A stretch of 64,000 nt of DNA, taken from contig NZ_JACHLI010000007.1 in assembly GCF_014204515.1 (NCBI RefSeq), forward strand, positions 124,001-188,000, in the 5' to 3' direction. This document shows, piece by piece, positions 15,760 to 25,700 of the stretch (position 1 is the first letter of the stretch; every line of letters begins with the position of its first letter). The DNA comes from Pseudomonas nitroreducens (GTDB lineage: Bacteria; Pseudomonadota; Gammaproteobacteria; Pseudomonadales; Pseudomonadaceae). The notes below the pieces were generated by a model, which saw nothing but the letters and a program-made list of their open reading frames with translations, was not told the origin of the DNA and did no database searches. The position numbers and the translations under genes are program-made.

Positions 15760-17214
15760 TCAGAATCCAGCCGGTGCTTGTTTGTGCCAGTCGCTGACCA
15801 GTTGGTACTGGTGCGCGACGTTGAGCAGGCGGCCTTCCTGGAAGTACGGCGCGAGCAGCTGGACACCCACCGGCAGGCCATCGACGAAGCCGGCGGGCAT
15901 GGACAGCCCCGGGATGCCGGCGAGGTTGGCGGTGATGGTGTAGATGTCTTCCAGGTACTGGGCGACCGGGTCGTTGTTCTTCTCGCCCAGCTTCCAGGCC
16001 GGATTCGGCGTGGTCGGGCCGAGGATCACGTCGACTTCGGCGAAGGCGCTGACGAAATCGTTCTTGATCAGGCGGCGAATTTTCTGAGCCTTCAGGTAAT
16101 ACGCGTCGTAGTAGCCGGCGGAAAGCGCGTAGGTGCCGACCATGATGCGGTTCTTCACCTCGGCGCCGAAGCCTTCGGCGCGGGAGCGCTTGTACAGGTC
16201 CTGCAGGTCCTTCGGGTCCTCGCAGCGGTAGCCGTAGCGCACGCCGTCGAAACGCGACAGGTTGGAGCTGGCTTCTGCGGGCGCGATCACATAATAGGCA
16301 GGGATCGCGTGCTGCATGTTCGGCAGGGAAATCTCCTTGACCACCGCGCCGAGCTGCTTGAGCTGCTCGACCACTTTCATCACCGTGTCGGCGATGCGGC
16401 TGTCCAGGCCGGCGCCGAAGTACTCCTTCGGCAGGCCGATGCGCAGGCCGGTCAGCGGCTTGGCCAGGGCGGCGAGGTAATCGTCCACCGGCTGGTCGAC
16501 GCTGGTGGAGTCCTTCGGATCGAAGCCGGCCATGGCGCCGAGCATCAGCGCGCAGTCCTCGGCGGTGCGGGCCAGCGGGCCGCCCTGGTCGAGGCTGGAG
16601 GCGTAGGCGATCATTCCCCATCGGGAAACCCGTCCATAGGTGGGCTTGATGCCGGTGAGGTTGGTCAGCGCCGCCGGCTGACGGATCGAGCCGCCGGTGT
16701 CGGTGCCGGTGGCGGCCGGGATCAGGCGCGCGGCCACGGCGGCGGCGGAACCACCGGAGGAGCCGCCCGGTACGCGGGAGGTGTCCCAGGGGTTCTTCAC
16801 CGCGCCGTAGTGGCTGGATTCGTTGGCCGAGCCCATGGCGAACTCGTCCATGTTCAGCTTGCCCAGGCTCACGGTGCCGGCGTCGGCCAGGCGCTCGACG
16901 ACGGTGGCGTCGTAGGGCGAGACGAAGGCATCGAGAATCTTCGAACCACAACTGGTGCGCACGCCCTGGGTGCAGAACAGGTCCTTGTGGGCGATCGGTG
17001 CGCCGAGCAGGGCGCCGGTCTCGCCTTTGGCGCGCCGCTCGTCGGCCGCCCTGGCCTGGGCCTGGGCGCTTTCCTCGGTGACGGTGATGAAGCTGTTCAG
17101 CTGCGGGTCGAGCTGCTGGATGCGCGCGAGCAGGGCTGTGGTCAGTTCCTGGGCGGAGAATTGCTTGTCGGCGAGTCCGCGGGCGACTTCGGCGAGGGTC
17201 AATTGATGCAGCAT
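15760..17214 (-). CDS. gatA: Aspartyl/glutamyl-tRNA(Asn/Gln) amidotransferase subunit A
   Basis: 484 residues. Amidase-signature enzyme with the Ser-cisSer-Lys triad visible as Lys77 (HKDLF), Ser152 (GGSSGGSAAAVAAR) and Ser176 (DTGGSIRQP). It hydrolyses glutamine to supply ammonia through a channel to GatB. The C-terminal region (GAEVKNRIMVGTYALSAGYYDAYY) is typical of GatA. It is the middle gene of gatCAB, 19 nt after gatC. Confidence 0.97.
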   Translation of the reverse strand: MLHQLTLAEVARGLADKQFSAQELTTALLARIQQLDPQLNSFITVTEESAQAQARAADERRAKGETGALLGAPIAHKDLFCTQGVRTSCGSKILDAFVSPYDATVVERLADAGTVSLGKLNMDEFAMGSANESSHYGAVKNPWDTSRVPGGSSGGSAAAVAARLIPAATGTDTGGSIRQPAALTNLTGIKPTYGRVSRWGMIAYASSLDQGGPLARTAEDCALMLGAMAGFDPKDSTSVDQPVDDYLAALAKPLTGLRIGLPKEYFGAGLDSRIADTVMKVVEQLKQLGAVVKEISLPNMQHAIPAYYVIAPAEASSNLSRFDGVRYGYRCEDPKDLQDLYKRSRAEGFGAEVKNRIMVGTYALSAGYYDAYYLKAQKIRRLIKNDFVSAFAEVDVILGPTTPNPAWKLGEKNNDPVAQYLEDIYTITANLAGIPGLSMPAGFVDGLPVGVQLLAPYFQEGRLLNVAHQYQLVSDWHKQAPAGF

Positions 17215-17233
17215 ATGTCCGTGTCCTTAGCGC

Positions 17234-17521
17234 TTACTCGATGACTTTCGGGACGAGGTAAAGGCCGTCTTCCACGGCCGGCGCGATGGCCTGGTAGGCT
17301 TCGCGGCGGTTCTCCTCGGTGACGGCGTCGGCACGCAGGCGCTGCGTGGCTTCCAGCGGGTGGGCCAGGGGCTCCACGCCGTCGGTGTCGACCGCCTGCA
17401 TGGCGTCGATCAGGCCGAGGATGTTGTTCAGGGTGTCGGTGGTCCGCGAAATGTCGGCTTCCGCCAGGCCCAGACGGGCGAGGTGGGCGATCTTTTCCAC
17501 GTCGGAGCGTTCAAGCGCCAT
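17234..17521 (-). CDS. gatC: Aspartyl/glutamyl-tRNA(Asn/Gln) amidotransferase subunit C
   Basis: 95 residues, the normal size. It contains the family blocks VEKIAHLARLGLAE and LNNILGLIDAMQAVDTDGVEPLAHP. GatC is the small belt-like subunit that stabilises the GatA-GatB interface. First gene of the minus-strand gatCAB operon and divergent from mreB, with a 239-bp region between the two starts. Confidence 0.95.
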   Translation of the reverse strand: MALERSDVEKIAHLARLGLAEADISRTTDTLNNILGLIDAMQAVDTDGVEPLAHPLEATQRLRADAVTEENRREAYQAIAPAVEDGLYLVPKVIE

Positions 17522-17671
17522 CGGGGTCTCCAGCTAGAGCGGCCCGGTTCGAACTGGACCTGGCCGGAAGGAATGGGTGGGGCAGGGAACAGAACCCGCG
17601 GCGAATGGTCGAAGGCCGCTGGGACGGGCCGGCAGGCCCGAAAAACGAGGAATCTAGCATAAATTGCCGCC

Positions 17672-17700
17672 TTGCCCAAAACCCCCGTCATTGTTAGAGT
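17672..17700 (+). promoter_or_regulatory. Putative sigma-70 promoter for mreBCD
   Basis: TTGCCC (17672-17677) and TAGAGT (17695-17700) are separated by 17 bp and lie 60 bp upstream of the mreB start, in the gatC/mreB divergent region. The match is moderate (4 of 6 bases at each box). No experimental start site is implied. Confidence 0.4.
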
Positions 17701-17760
17701 TTGCCGCACTTTTTTACCCGCGCACTTTTCACCCACGCGCCACCTATGGGTTTCTTTCCA

Positions 17761-18798
17761 ATGTTCAAAAAACTGCGTGGCATGTTCTCCAGTGATCTGT
17801 CGATCGACCTGGGCACTGCCAATACCCTTATTTATGTGCGCGAGCGCGGCATCGTCCTGAACGAACCGTCCGTGGTCGCCATTCGTAGCCACGGCAGCCA
17901 GAAGAGCGTGGTAGCGGTCGGTACCGAAGCCAAGCGCATGCTGGGCCGTACCCCGGGCAACATCGCCGCCATCCGTCCGATGAAGGACGGCGTGATCGCC
18001 GACTTCAGCGTCTGCGAGAAGATGCTGCAGTACTTCATCAACAAGGTGCACGAGAACAGCTTCCTGCAGCCCAGCCCGCGTGTGCTGATCTGCGTACCGT
18101 GCAAGTCCACCCAGGTGGAACGCCGCGCCATCCGTGAATCGGCCCTGGGCGCCGGCGCACGTGAGGTGTACCTGATCGAAGAGCCGATGGCCGCGGCCAT
18201 CGGCGCCGGCCTGCCGGTGGAAGAGGCCCGTGGTTCCATGGTCGTCGACATCGGCGGCGGCACCACCGAGATCGCCCTGATCTCCCTCAACGGCGTGGTC
18301 TACGCCGAATCCGTCCGCGTCGGCGGCGACCGCTTCGACGAAGCCATCGTCACCTACGTGCGCCGCAACTACGGCAGCCTGATCGGCGAATCCACCGCCG
18401 AGCGCATCAAGCAGGAAATCGGCACCGCCTTCCCGGGCGGCGAAGTCCGCGAAGTCGACGTCCGTGGCCGCAACCTGGCCGAAGGCGTACCGCGCAGCTT
18501 CACGCTGAATTCCAACGAGGTGCTCGAAGCGCTGCAGGAATCCCTGGCGACCATCGTCCAGGCGGTCAAGAGCGCCCTGGAGCAATCCCCGCCGGAACTG
18601 GCTTCGGACATCGCCGAGCGCGGTCTGGTGCTGACCGGTGGCGGCGCGCTGCTGCGCGACCTGGACAAGCTGCTTGCCCAGGAAACCGGCCTGCCGGTGA
18701 TCGTCGCCGAAGACCCGCTGACCTGCGTCGCCCGTGGCGGCGGCAAGGCGCTGGAAATGATGGACCGTCATTCGATGGACCTGCTTTCCACCGAATAA
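17761..18798 (+). CDS. mreB: Rod shape-determining actin homologue MreB
   Basis: 345 residues, the standard MreB length. Actin-fold ATPase motifs are plain: LSIDLGTANTLIYV (phosphate 1), VVDIGGGTTEIA (phosphate 2) and LVLTGGGALLRDLD (adenosine). The N-terminal MFKKLRGMF amphipathic segment anchors the filaments to the inner membrane. It directs the elongasome for lateral wall synthesis. The start is placed at 17761 because orthologues begin MFKKLRG; in-frame codons upstream add an unconserved leader. First gene of mreBCD. Confidence 0.97.
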   Translation: MFKKLRGMFSSDLSIDLGTANTLIYVRERGIVLNEPSVVAIRSHGSQKSVVAVGTEAKRMLGRTPGNIAAIRPMKDGVIADFSVCEKMLQYFINKVHENSFLQPSPRVLICVPCKSTQVERRAIRESALGAGAREVYLIEEPMAAAIGAGLPVEEARGSMVVDIGGGTTEIALISLNGVVYAESVRVGGDRFDEAIVTYVRRNYGSLIGESTAERIKQEIGTAFPGGEVREVDVRGRNLAEGVPRSFTLNSNEVLEALQESLATIVQAVKSALEQSPPELASDIAERGLVLTGGGALLRDLDKLLAQETGLPVIVAEDPLTCVARGGGKALEMMDRHSMDLLSTE

Positions 18799-18871
18799 GG
18801 TAGGAAAGTTCTGTAAAGGTTGGTTGACGTTTCGTCTTTGCTGGTGAAACTTCAACCGACCTCGCACAGCT

Positions 18872-18885
18872 AGGAGCCGGTCATC
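18872..18885 (+). promoter_or_regulatory. Ribosome-binding site and AUC start of mreC
   Basis: AGGAG at 18872-18876 is followed after 6 nt by ATC (18883-18885), which begins the conserved MreC N-terminus (I-K-P-I-F-S-K-G-P-S-L-G). An in-frame TAG at 18871-18873 blocks anything further upstream, and no ATG, GTG or TTG occurs in frame until GTG at 18931. The ribosome-binding site therefore points to AUC as the initiation codon. Confidence 0.6.
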
Positions 18886-19956
18886 AAACCGATATTCTCC
18901 AAAGGGCCCTCGCTGGGCGCGCGCCTGCTGGTGCTCGCTGTCCTGTCGGTCGCCTTGATGGTGGTCGACGCCCGCTTCGATTATCTGAAACCGGTACGCA
19001 GCCAGATGGGCCTCGTGCTGAGTCCTTTCTATGGCGTCGCCGATTTCCCCGTGCGTGCGTGGGAAGGCGTGCGCGACCAGTTCACCAGCCGCAGCGAGCT
19101 GCAGGCCGAGAACGAGCGCCTGAAGGCCGAGCAACTGTTGATGCAGCGCCGCCTGCAGAAGCTGGCCACCCTCACCGAACAGAACGTGCGCCTGCGTGAG
19201 CTGCTCAACTCCTCCGCGCTGGTCGACGACAAGGTGCTGGTGGGCGAGCTGATTGGCGTCGACCCCAACCCCTTCACCCAGCGCATCCTGATCGACAAGG
19301 GCGAGAAGGACGGCGTGTTCCAGGGCCAGCCGGTGCTCGACGCCAGCGGCCTGATGGGCCAGGTGGTCGAGGTCATGCCTTACACCGCGCGCGTGCTGCT
19401 GCTGACCGATACCACCCACAGCATTCCGGTGCAGGTGAACCGCAATGGCCTGCGCGCCATCGCCGTGGGCACCGGCAACCCGGAACGCCTGGAACTGCGC
19501 TACGTCGCCGACACCGCCGATATCAAGGAAGGCGACCTGCTGGTCAGCTCCGGCCTTGGCCAGCGCTTCCCCGCCGGTTACCCGGTGGCGGTGGTCAAGG
19601 AGGTGCTGCACGACACCGGCGGGCCGTTCGCCACCATCCGCGCGGTGCCGACCGCCAAGATGAACCGCAGCCGCTACGTGTTGCTGGTCTTCACTGACAG
19701 CCGCACGCCCGAGCAGCGCGCCACCGATGCCGCCGAAGCCCAGGCCGAAGCCGACCGCAAGGCCGCCGAGTCTGCCGCGCCCGGTGCCGCCACGTCGCCG
19801 ACCGCGCCGCCGCATAACGGCGCGCAACCGGCCGCACCGGCCGCACCGTCTGCACCTGTCACGCCAGCGGCCCAGCCGGCGGGTGGCCATAATGGCACTG
19901 CGCCCGCAGCGCCCGGCGCTCCGGCCGCGCATCCCGATGCAAGGGCCCGACACTGA
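18883..19956 (+). CDS. mreC: Rod shape-determining protein MreC (probable AUC start)
   Basis: 357 residues if read from ATC at 18883. A membrane helix (about residues 17-28, LVLAVLSVALMV) is followed by a coiled coil (SELQAENERLKAEQ...LRELL, about residues 68-108) and the beta-rich MreC domain (VDPNPFTQRILIDKG, GLMGQVVEVMPYTARVLLLTD). The C-terminal 60 residues are a Pro/Ala low-complexity tail. MreC links MreB filaments to PBP2 in the periplasm. The next canonical start, GTG at 18931, has no ribosome-binding site and would cut into the membrane segment. The stop overlaps mreD (TGATG). Confidence 0.93.
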   Translation: MKPIFSKGPSLGARLLVLAVLSVALMVVDARFDYLKPVRSQMGLVLSPFYGVADFPVRAWEGVRDQFTSRSELQAENERLKAEQLLMQRRLQKLATLTEQNVRLRELLNSSALVDDKVLVGELIGVDPNPFTQRILIDKGEKDGVFQGQPVLDASGLMGQVVEVMPYTARVLLLTDTTHSIPVQVNRNGLRAIAVGTGNPERLELRYVADTADIKEGDLLVSSGLGQRFPAGYPVAVVKEVLHDTGGPFATIRAVPTAKMNRSRYVLLVFTDSRTPEQRATDAAEAQAEADRKAAESAAPGAATSPTAPPHNGAQPAAPAAPSAPVTPAAQPAGGHNGTAPAAPGAPAAHPDARARH

Positions 19957-20444
19957 TGGCCGCACAGGGCTCCAACAACGGCTGGGCGATCTGGCTGACC
20001 CTGCTGCTGGCGTTGCTGCTGTCGGTGGCGCCGATGCCCAGCTTCATGGAGATCGGCCGTCCGCTGTGGCTGGCGATGTTCCTCACCTACTGGGTGCTCT
20101 ACCTGCCGCAGAAGGTCGGCATGCTCAGCGCCTGGGTGCTGGGCGTGGCCGAGGACGTGCTGTACGGCAGCCTGCTGGGACAGAACGCGCTGATCCTCAG
20201 CCTGATCATTTTCCTGGTGCTGGCGCTGCATCAGCGCCTGCGCATGTTCCCCATCTGGCAGCAGTGCCTGGTGCTGCTGGTGGTCTTCGGTCTCGCCCAA
20301 CTGGTCCAGCTGTGGATCAGCGCCCTGACCGGCAACCGCCCGCCGACCCTGGTGTTCCTCCTGCCGGCGCTGGTCAGCGCGCTGCTCTGGCCCTGGGTCT
20401 ATACGCTGCTGCGGGCCCTGCGGCTGCGCCTGAACATCAACTGA
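19956..20444 (+). CDS. mreD: Rod shape-determining protein MreD
   Basis: 162 residues with about five membrane helices, standard for MreD (WLTLLLALLLSVAPMP, PLWLAMFLTYWVLYLP, ALILSLIIFLVLAL, CLVLLVVFGLAQLV). It is part of the MreBCD elongation complex. The start overlaps the mreC stop by one base, so translation is probably coupled. Confidence 0.95.
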   Translation: MAAQGSNNGWAIWLTLLLALLLSVAPMPSFMEIGRPLWLAMFLTYWVLYLPQKVGMLSAWVLGVAEDVLYGSLLGQNALILSLIIFLVLALHQRLRMFPIWQQCLVLLVVFGLAQLVQLWISALTGNRPPTLVFLLPALVSALLWPWVYTLLRALRLRLNIN

Positions 20445-20505
20445 TCGCCCCCCTGGCGGGGCAATCGCCGGGCCCGCGTCGCGCGGACCCGCTTCGGAGT
20501 CCCTG

Positions 20506-21090
20506 ATGGCCCAGCTGTACCTCGCCTCCAGTTCGCCGCGCCGCCGCGAGCTGCTCACCCAGATCGGCCTGCCGTTCCATATCGTGCCCGCCTCCATCGA
20601 CGAAACGCCGCAGCCCGGCGAGTCGGCGCTCGCCTATGTCGAACGCCTGGCTCGCGGCAAGGCCCAGGCGGGGCTGAACTTCCTCGCCCAGCGCGCCGAC
20701 GTCTGCGTGCTCGGCGCCGATACCGCCGTGGTGCTGGATGGGCGCATCCTCGGCAAGCCGCTGGATCGCGACGACGCGCTGGCCACCCTGCGCCAGCTGT
20801 CCGGGCGCGAGCACGAGGTGCTGACCGCCGTGGCGGTGGCCGACCGCGAGCGCTGCGAAGCCCGCGTGGTCAGCAGCCGGGTGACCTTCCGCGAGATTTC
20901 CGTCGAGGAAGCCGAGCGCTACTGGGAAACCGGCGAGCCCCAGGACAAGGCCGGTGGCTATGCTATCCAGGGGCTCGCGGCGATCTTCGTCAGCCGCGTC
21001 GAGGGCAGCTACAGCGCCGTGGTCGGCCTGCCTTTATGCGAAACCTCGGCATTGCTGGCTGACTTCTCCATCCCTAGCTGGCAGTCTTGA
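20506..21090 (+). CDS. maf: Maf family nucleotide pyrophosphatase (YhdE type, dTTP/UTP)
   Basis: 194 residues. Maf motifs: LASSSPRRRELLTQIGL at the N-terminus, VLGADTAVVLDG near residue 66, and DKAGGYAIQGLAA near 147. The last block is typical of the YhdE subgroup, which hydrolyses dTTP, UTP and modified pyrimidine triphosphates; the YceF subgroup acts on m7GTP. It removes non-canonical nucleotides and has been linked to septation arrest. It sits between mreD and rng, as in other gammaproteobacteria. Confidence 0.93.
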   Translation: MAQLYLASSSPRRRELLTQIGLPFHIVPASIDETPQPGESALAYVERLARGKAQAGLNFLAQRADVCVLGADTAVVLDGRILGKPLDRDDALATLRQLSGREHEVLTAVAVADRERCEARVVSSRVTFREISVEEAERYWETGEPQDKAGGYAIQGLAAIFVSRVEGSYSAVVGLPLCETSALLADFSIPSWQS

Positions 21091-21137
21091 TCGGAAAGTA
21101 GCGCTGGCAAGACTCCGGGCGCGATAAGGAAGGGCGC

Positions 21138-22595
21138 ATGAGCGAAGAGATCCTGATCAATATCACGCCGATGGAATCGCGCGTGGCGGTGGTGGAGAAC
21201 GGCGTCCTGCAGGAAGTCCACGTCGAGCGCACGCTGCGCCGCGGGATCGTCGGCAACATCTACAAGGGCAAGGTCGTGCGGGTGCTGCCGGGCATGCAGG
21301 CGGCCTTCGTCGACATCGGCCTGGAGCGCGCGGCGTTCATCCACGCCGCGGAGATTTCCACCCGCGAGGGCAGCGCCGTGGAGAGCATCGGCGCGCTGGT
21401 CCACGAAGGGCAGAGCCTGGTGGTGCAGGTCACCAAGGACCCCATCGGCACCAAGGGCGCACGCCTGACCACGCACCTGTCGATCCCCTCGCGCTACCTG
21501 GTCTACATGCCGCGCACCAGCCATGTCGGCATTTCCCTGAAGATCGAGGACGAACACGAGCGCGAGCGCCTCAAGCAGGTGGTCGCCAAGTGCGTCGAGG
21601 CCGAAGGCATCGTCGAGCGCGGCGGCTTCATCCTGCGCACCGCCGCCGAGGGCGCCGGGGAGGACGAGATCCTTGCCGACATCCGCTACCTGCGCCGCCT
21701 GTGGGACCAGATCGACGCGCAGATCAAGACCGTCGGCGCGCCGACGATGATCTACGAAGACCTGTCCCTGGCCATGCGCACCCTGCGTGACCTGGTGAAT
21801 CCGCGGATCGAGAAGATTCGCGTCGATTCCCGGGAGAACTTCCAGAAGATCACGCAGTTCGTCGAAGAACTCATGCCGGAAATCGCCGACCGCCTGGAGC
21901 ACTACCCCGGCGAGCGGCCGATCTTCGACCTCTACGGGGTCGAGGACGAGGTGCAGAAGGCGCTGGAGCGCAAGGTGCTGCTCAAGTCCGGCGGCTACCT
22001 GATCATCGACCCGACCGAGGCGATGACCACCATCGACGTCAACACTGGCGCCTTCGTCGGCCACCGCAACCTCGAAGAGACCATCTTCAAGACCAACCTC
22101 GAGGCCGCCACCGCCATCGCCCGCCAGCTGCGCCTGCGCAACCTGGGCGGGATCATCATCATCGACTTCATCGACATGGAAGACGAGGAGCATCGCCGCC
22201 AGGTCCTGCGCACCCTGGAGAAGCAGCTCGAACGCGACCATGCCAAGACCAACATCATCGGCATCACCGAGCTGGGCCTGGTGCAGATGACCCGCAAGCG
22301 CACCCGCGAAAGCCTGGTGCAGGTGCTCTGCGAGCCCTGCCCGTGCTGCCAGGGGCGCGGCAACCTGAAAACCGCCGAGACCATCTGCTACGAGATCTTC
22401 CGCGAGATTCTCCGCGAGGCGCGGGCCTACCAGGCCAACTCCTACCTGGTGCTGGCCAACCAGAAGGTGGTGGACCGTCTGCTCGACGAGGAGTCGGGCA
22501 ACGTCGCCGATCTGGAGCTGTTCATCGGTCGGCCGATCAAGTTCCAGGTCGAAGCCATGTACTCCCAGGAGCAGTACGACGTTGTCCTGCTTTGA
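21138..22595 (+). CDS. rng: Ribonuclease G
   Basis: 485 residues, the RNase G length (RNase E is about twice as long and has a C-terminal scaffold, absent here). Blocks: S1 RNA-binding domain (about residues 38-125, GNIYKGKVVRVLPGMQAAFVDIG), 5' sensor region, DNase I-like domain with DVNTGAF and IIIIDFIDM (metal-binding Asp), and the CPCCQGRG zinc-link region near 410. It matures the 5' end of 16S rRNA and degrades some mRNAs. AAGGA precedes the ATG. Confidence 0.96.
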   Translation: MSEEILINITPMESRVAVVENGVLQEVHVERTLRRGIVGNIYKGKVVRVLPGMQAAFVDIGLERAAFIHAAEISTREGSAVESIGALVHEGQSLVVQVTKDPIGTKGARLTTHLSIPSRYLVYMPRTSHVGISLKIEDEHERERLKQVVAKCVEAEGIVERGGFILRTAAEGAGEDEILADIRYLRRLWDQIDAQIKTVGAPTMIYEDLSLAMRTLRDLVNPRIEKIRVDSRENFQKITQFVEELMPEIADRLEHYPGERPIFDLYGVEDEVQKALERKVLLKSGGYLIIDPTEAMTTIDVNTGAFVGHRNLEETIFKTNLEAATAIARQLRLRNLGGIIIIDFIDMEDEEHRRQVLRTLEKQLERDHAKTNIIGITELGLVQMTRKRTRESLVQVLCEPCPCCQGRGNLKTAETICYEIFREILREARAYQANSYLVLANQKVVDRLLDEESGNVADLELFIGRPIKFQVEAMYSQEQYDVVLL

Positions 22596-22617
22596 GCAGC
22601 GCGTCGCACGGCGCTGC
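22596..22617 (+). terminator. Possible hairpin after rng
   Basis: GCAGCGC and GCGCTGC form a perfect 7-bp stem with an 8-nt loop directly after the rng stop codon. No U-tract follows, so it is at best a weak or factor-assisted terminator or an mRNA 3'-stabilising structure before yhdP. Confidence 0.3.
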
Positions 22618-22747
22618 GTTGCGGGTGGGGAACGCTTTGCCCCGCGGGTTTGCGGAGCTTTACCTGTTCCACACTGTCAGACCCTGATCGACTGTCCAAG
22701 GCTGGGAGGCCGCCCGATGATCCTTCGCACCCCGGTATCCGGCTGAC

Positions 22748-25700
22748 ATGGAAAAAGCCGGCCGCCTGCTCGCCACCACGCTGCGTCTCGTGCTCGGGCT
22801 GCTTGCCCTGGGCCTGGTGCTGCTCGCGCTGTATGTCAGCCTGGGTCGGCAACTGGTGCCGCTGGTGGCGGAGTACCGCGACGACCTCGCGCAGCAGGCC
22901 AGCCAGCAGCTTGGCCTGCCGGTGGGCATCGGCGCGCTGGAAGGGCACTGGCGCGGCTTCAGCCCGATCATCGTGGTGCGCGACATCCAGCTGGGCGAGG
23001 GCAACGACTCGCTGCGCCTGGAGCGCGTGCGCCTGACCCCGGACATCCTCGGCAGCCTGATGGCGCGCCAGCCGCGCGTCGACAGCCTGGAGCTGGAAGG
23101 CCTGCACCTGACCCTGCGCGAGGACGAGGCCGGCCAATGGCACGCCGATGGCCTGCCCAACCGCAACACCGCCACCGACCCGCGCAAGCTCATCGACCTG
23201 CTGCTCACCCCGCGCCGGCTGTCGCTGATGGACAGCCAACTGACCGTGCTGCCGCAGCAGGCCAACCCGCTGTCGCTGAACTACGTCGGCATGACCCTGC
23301 GCAGCGGCAGCCGCCAGCGCCTGGAAGCGCGCTTCAGCCTGCCGGGCGGCGAGCCGGTGGCGGCGCGCCTGGAAACCCGCCTGAACCGCGATGACTGGAC
23401 GAAGAGTTCGGCGCAGGTCTACCTCAGCCTGCCCCAGGCCGACTGGGCCCAATGGCTGCCCGAGCGCCTGACCGGCGCCTGGCGGCTGGCCCAGGCCAAG
23501 GCCGGTGGGGAACTCTGGGCAACGGTCGAGCAGGGCGTGCCGGTCGCGGCCGTGGCGCGCCTGAACGCGCCGAAGATCGACGCCGCCCTGGGCGAGCGCA
23601 AGCCGGTGAGCCTGAGCGACCTCGGCGTCAGCCTGTTCTTCCAGCGCCAGGGCGACGATTTCGACCTGCGCGTTGCCGACCTGGCGGCGAATCTGGGCGA
23701 TACCCGCTGGGGCGAAGTGGAGCTGGAGCTGACCCGGCGCATGAAGGACGAGGAGCATTGGCAGCTGCGCGCCGACCGCCTCGACCTGACACCGCTGGCG
23801 CCGATGATCACCGCCCTGGCGCCGCTGCCGGACAAGGCCGTCGAATGGCTGGACGGCCTCAAGCCCCACGGCGTGCTGCACAACGTCAACTTCGACTACT
23901 GGCCGCAGCGCGAAGGCGCCGAGCGCGTGGCCTACGCCACCAACCTGGAGAAGGTCGGCGTCAGCGCCTTCCATGACGTGCCCGCGGTGGCCAACGTCGA
24001 TGGCACCTTCAGCGGCAACCTCGGCGGCGGCACGCTGGACGCCAATGCCCAGGACTTCATGCTGCACCTGGCGACGCTGTTCCCCGAGCCGTGGCGCTAC
24101 CGCAGCGCCCACGCCCGTCTGTTCTTCCAGCTCAATGACGAGGCCTTCACCCTTGGCAGCCACCTGATGAAGGTGGAGGGCGAGGAGGGCACCCTGGCCG
24201 GCGACATGCTGATCCGCCTGATGCGCGACCCCGAGCTGGAAGACTACATGGACCTGCGCGTCGGCATGAGCAACGGCGACGCGCGCTACACCGGCAAGTA
24301 CCTGCCCACCGTCATCCCGCAGATGAGCAAGGACCTCGCCGCCTGGCTCAAGGGCTCGATCAAGAGCGGGCGCATCGAGCAGGGCTATTTCCTCTGGCAG
24401 GGCTCGCTGCAGAAGCATTCGGCCCCCGAGGCGCACGCCATGACCCTGTACTTCAAGGTCCACGACGGCGTGCTCGACTACCAGCCCGGCTGGCCCGGCC
24501 TGAGCAAGGCAGAGGGGGAGGTGCGGGTGGAGGATACCGGCGTCAGCATCAATGCCAGCTCCGGGCAGATACTCAACAGCCAGGTGCGCGATGTACTGGT
24601 GGAGATTCCCCATTCGGCGCCGGGCGAACCTTCGCACCTGCACGTCAATGGCGATATCGACAGCAATCTGGTCGATGGCCTGAAGATTCTGCAGGACTCG
24701 CCGATCGGCGCCAGTCATACCTTCGAGGGCTGGGAAGGCGAAGGTGACCTCAGCGGCCACCTCAACCTGGATATCCCGCTGGCCAAGGGTGAGGTGAGCA
24801 AGGCGCGGGTGATAGTCGACTTCGACACCGACAAGGCCCGGCTGAAGATCGCCAAACCCGAGCTGAACCTGGAGCAGGTCAAGGGCAAGTTCCGCTACGA
24901 CACCGACAGCGGCCTCAGCGGCCAGAACGTCGCCGCCCAGGTACTCGGTTCGCGGATCACCGGCAGCATCCGCGCCGAGGGCCGCAACGGCGTGCCGCGC
25001 ACGCGTGTGCTGGTGGGCGGACAGGTCGCGGTGAAGTCCCTGCTGGAGTGGGCCAAGGTGCAGAAGCAGCTGCCGGTGGATGGCAAGGTGCCGTTCCAGC
25101 TCAACCTGCTGCTGGACGGCAAGGACAGCCAGCTGCAGGTCGCTTCCAACCTGCAGGGCGTGACCATCGACCTGCCGGCGCCGCTGGGCAAGGCCGCCCA
25201 GGAAACCCGCGAGAGCGAGTGGCGCATGACCCTGGAAGGCGCCGAGCGACGCTACTGGGCGACCTACGGCGACCGCGCCAGCCTGGCCTATGCCGCCCCG
25301 GCGGAGCAGCCACTGGTCGGCCGCGGCGTGCTGCGCCTGGGCGGTGATCCGGCGGTGCTGCCCAACTGGAGCGGCGTGCAGGTGCGCGGCAAGGTCGACG
25401 AGGTCGATGCCGATGCCTGGATGGCGGTCGCGAAGAAGTACTCCAACAGCGGCGTCGAAGGAGCGGCCGGCCTGCTGCGCGGCGCCGATGTGCAGATCGG
25501 CCGCTTCAAGGGCTTCGGCCAGACCCTGGAAAACCTCACCCTGGACCTGCTGCGCGTCGACAGCAGCTGGCAGCTCGGCCTGGTCAGCTCGCTGGTGTCC
25601 GGCAAGATCACGCTGCCGGACAACAAGTCGCGGCCGATCCAGATCGCCCTCGACCGCATCGACCTGCCCAAGGGCGAGGCCATCGACTCGGCCAAGGCGG

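Noticed and set aside
14303..16951. An 882-residue reading of gatB with a long N-terminal extension
   Set aside because: The extra 401 residues overlap gatA in another frame, are Arg/Gly low-complexity and are not part of GatB; the family start is at 15748.
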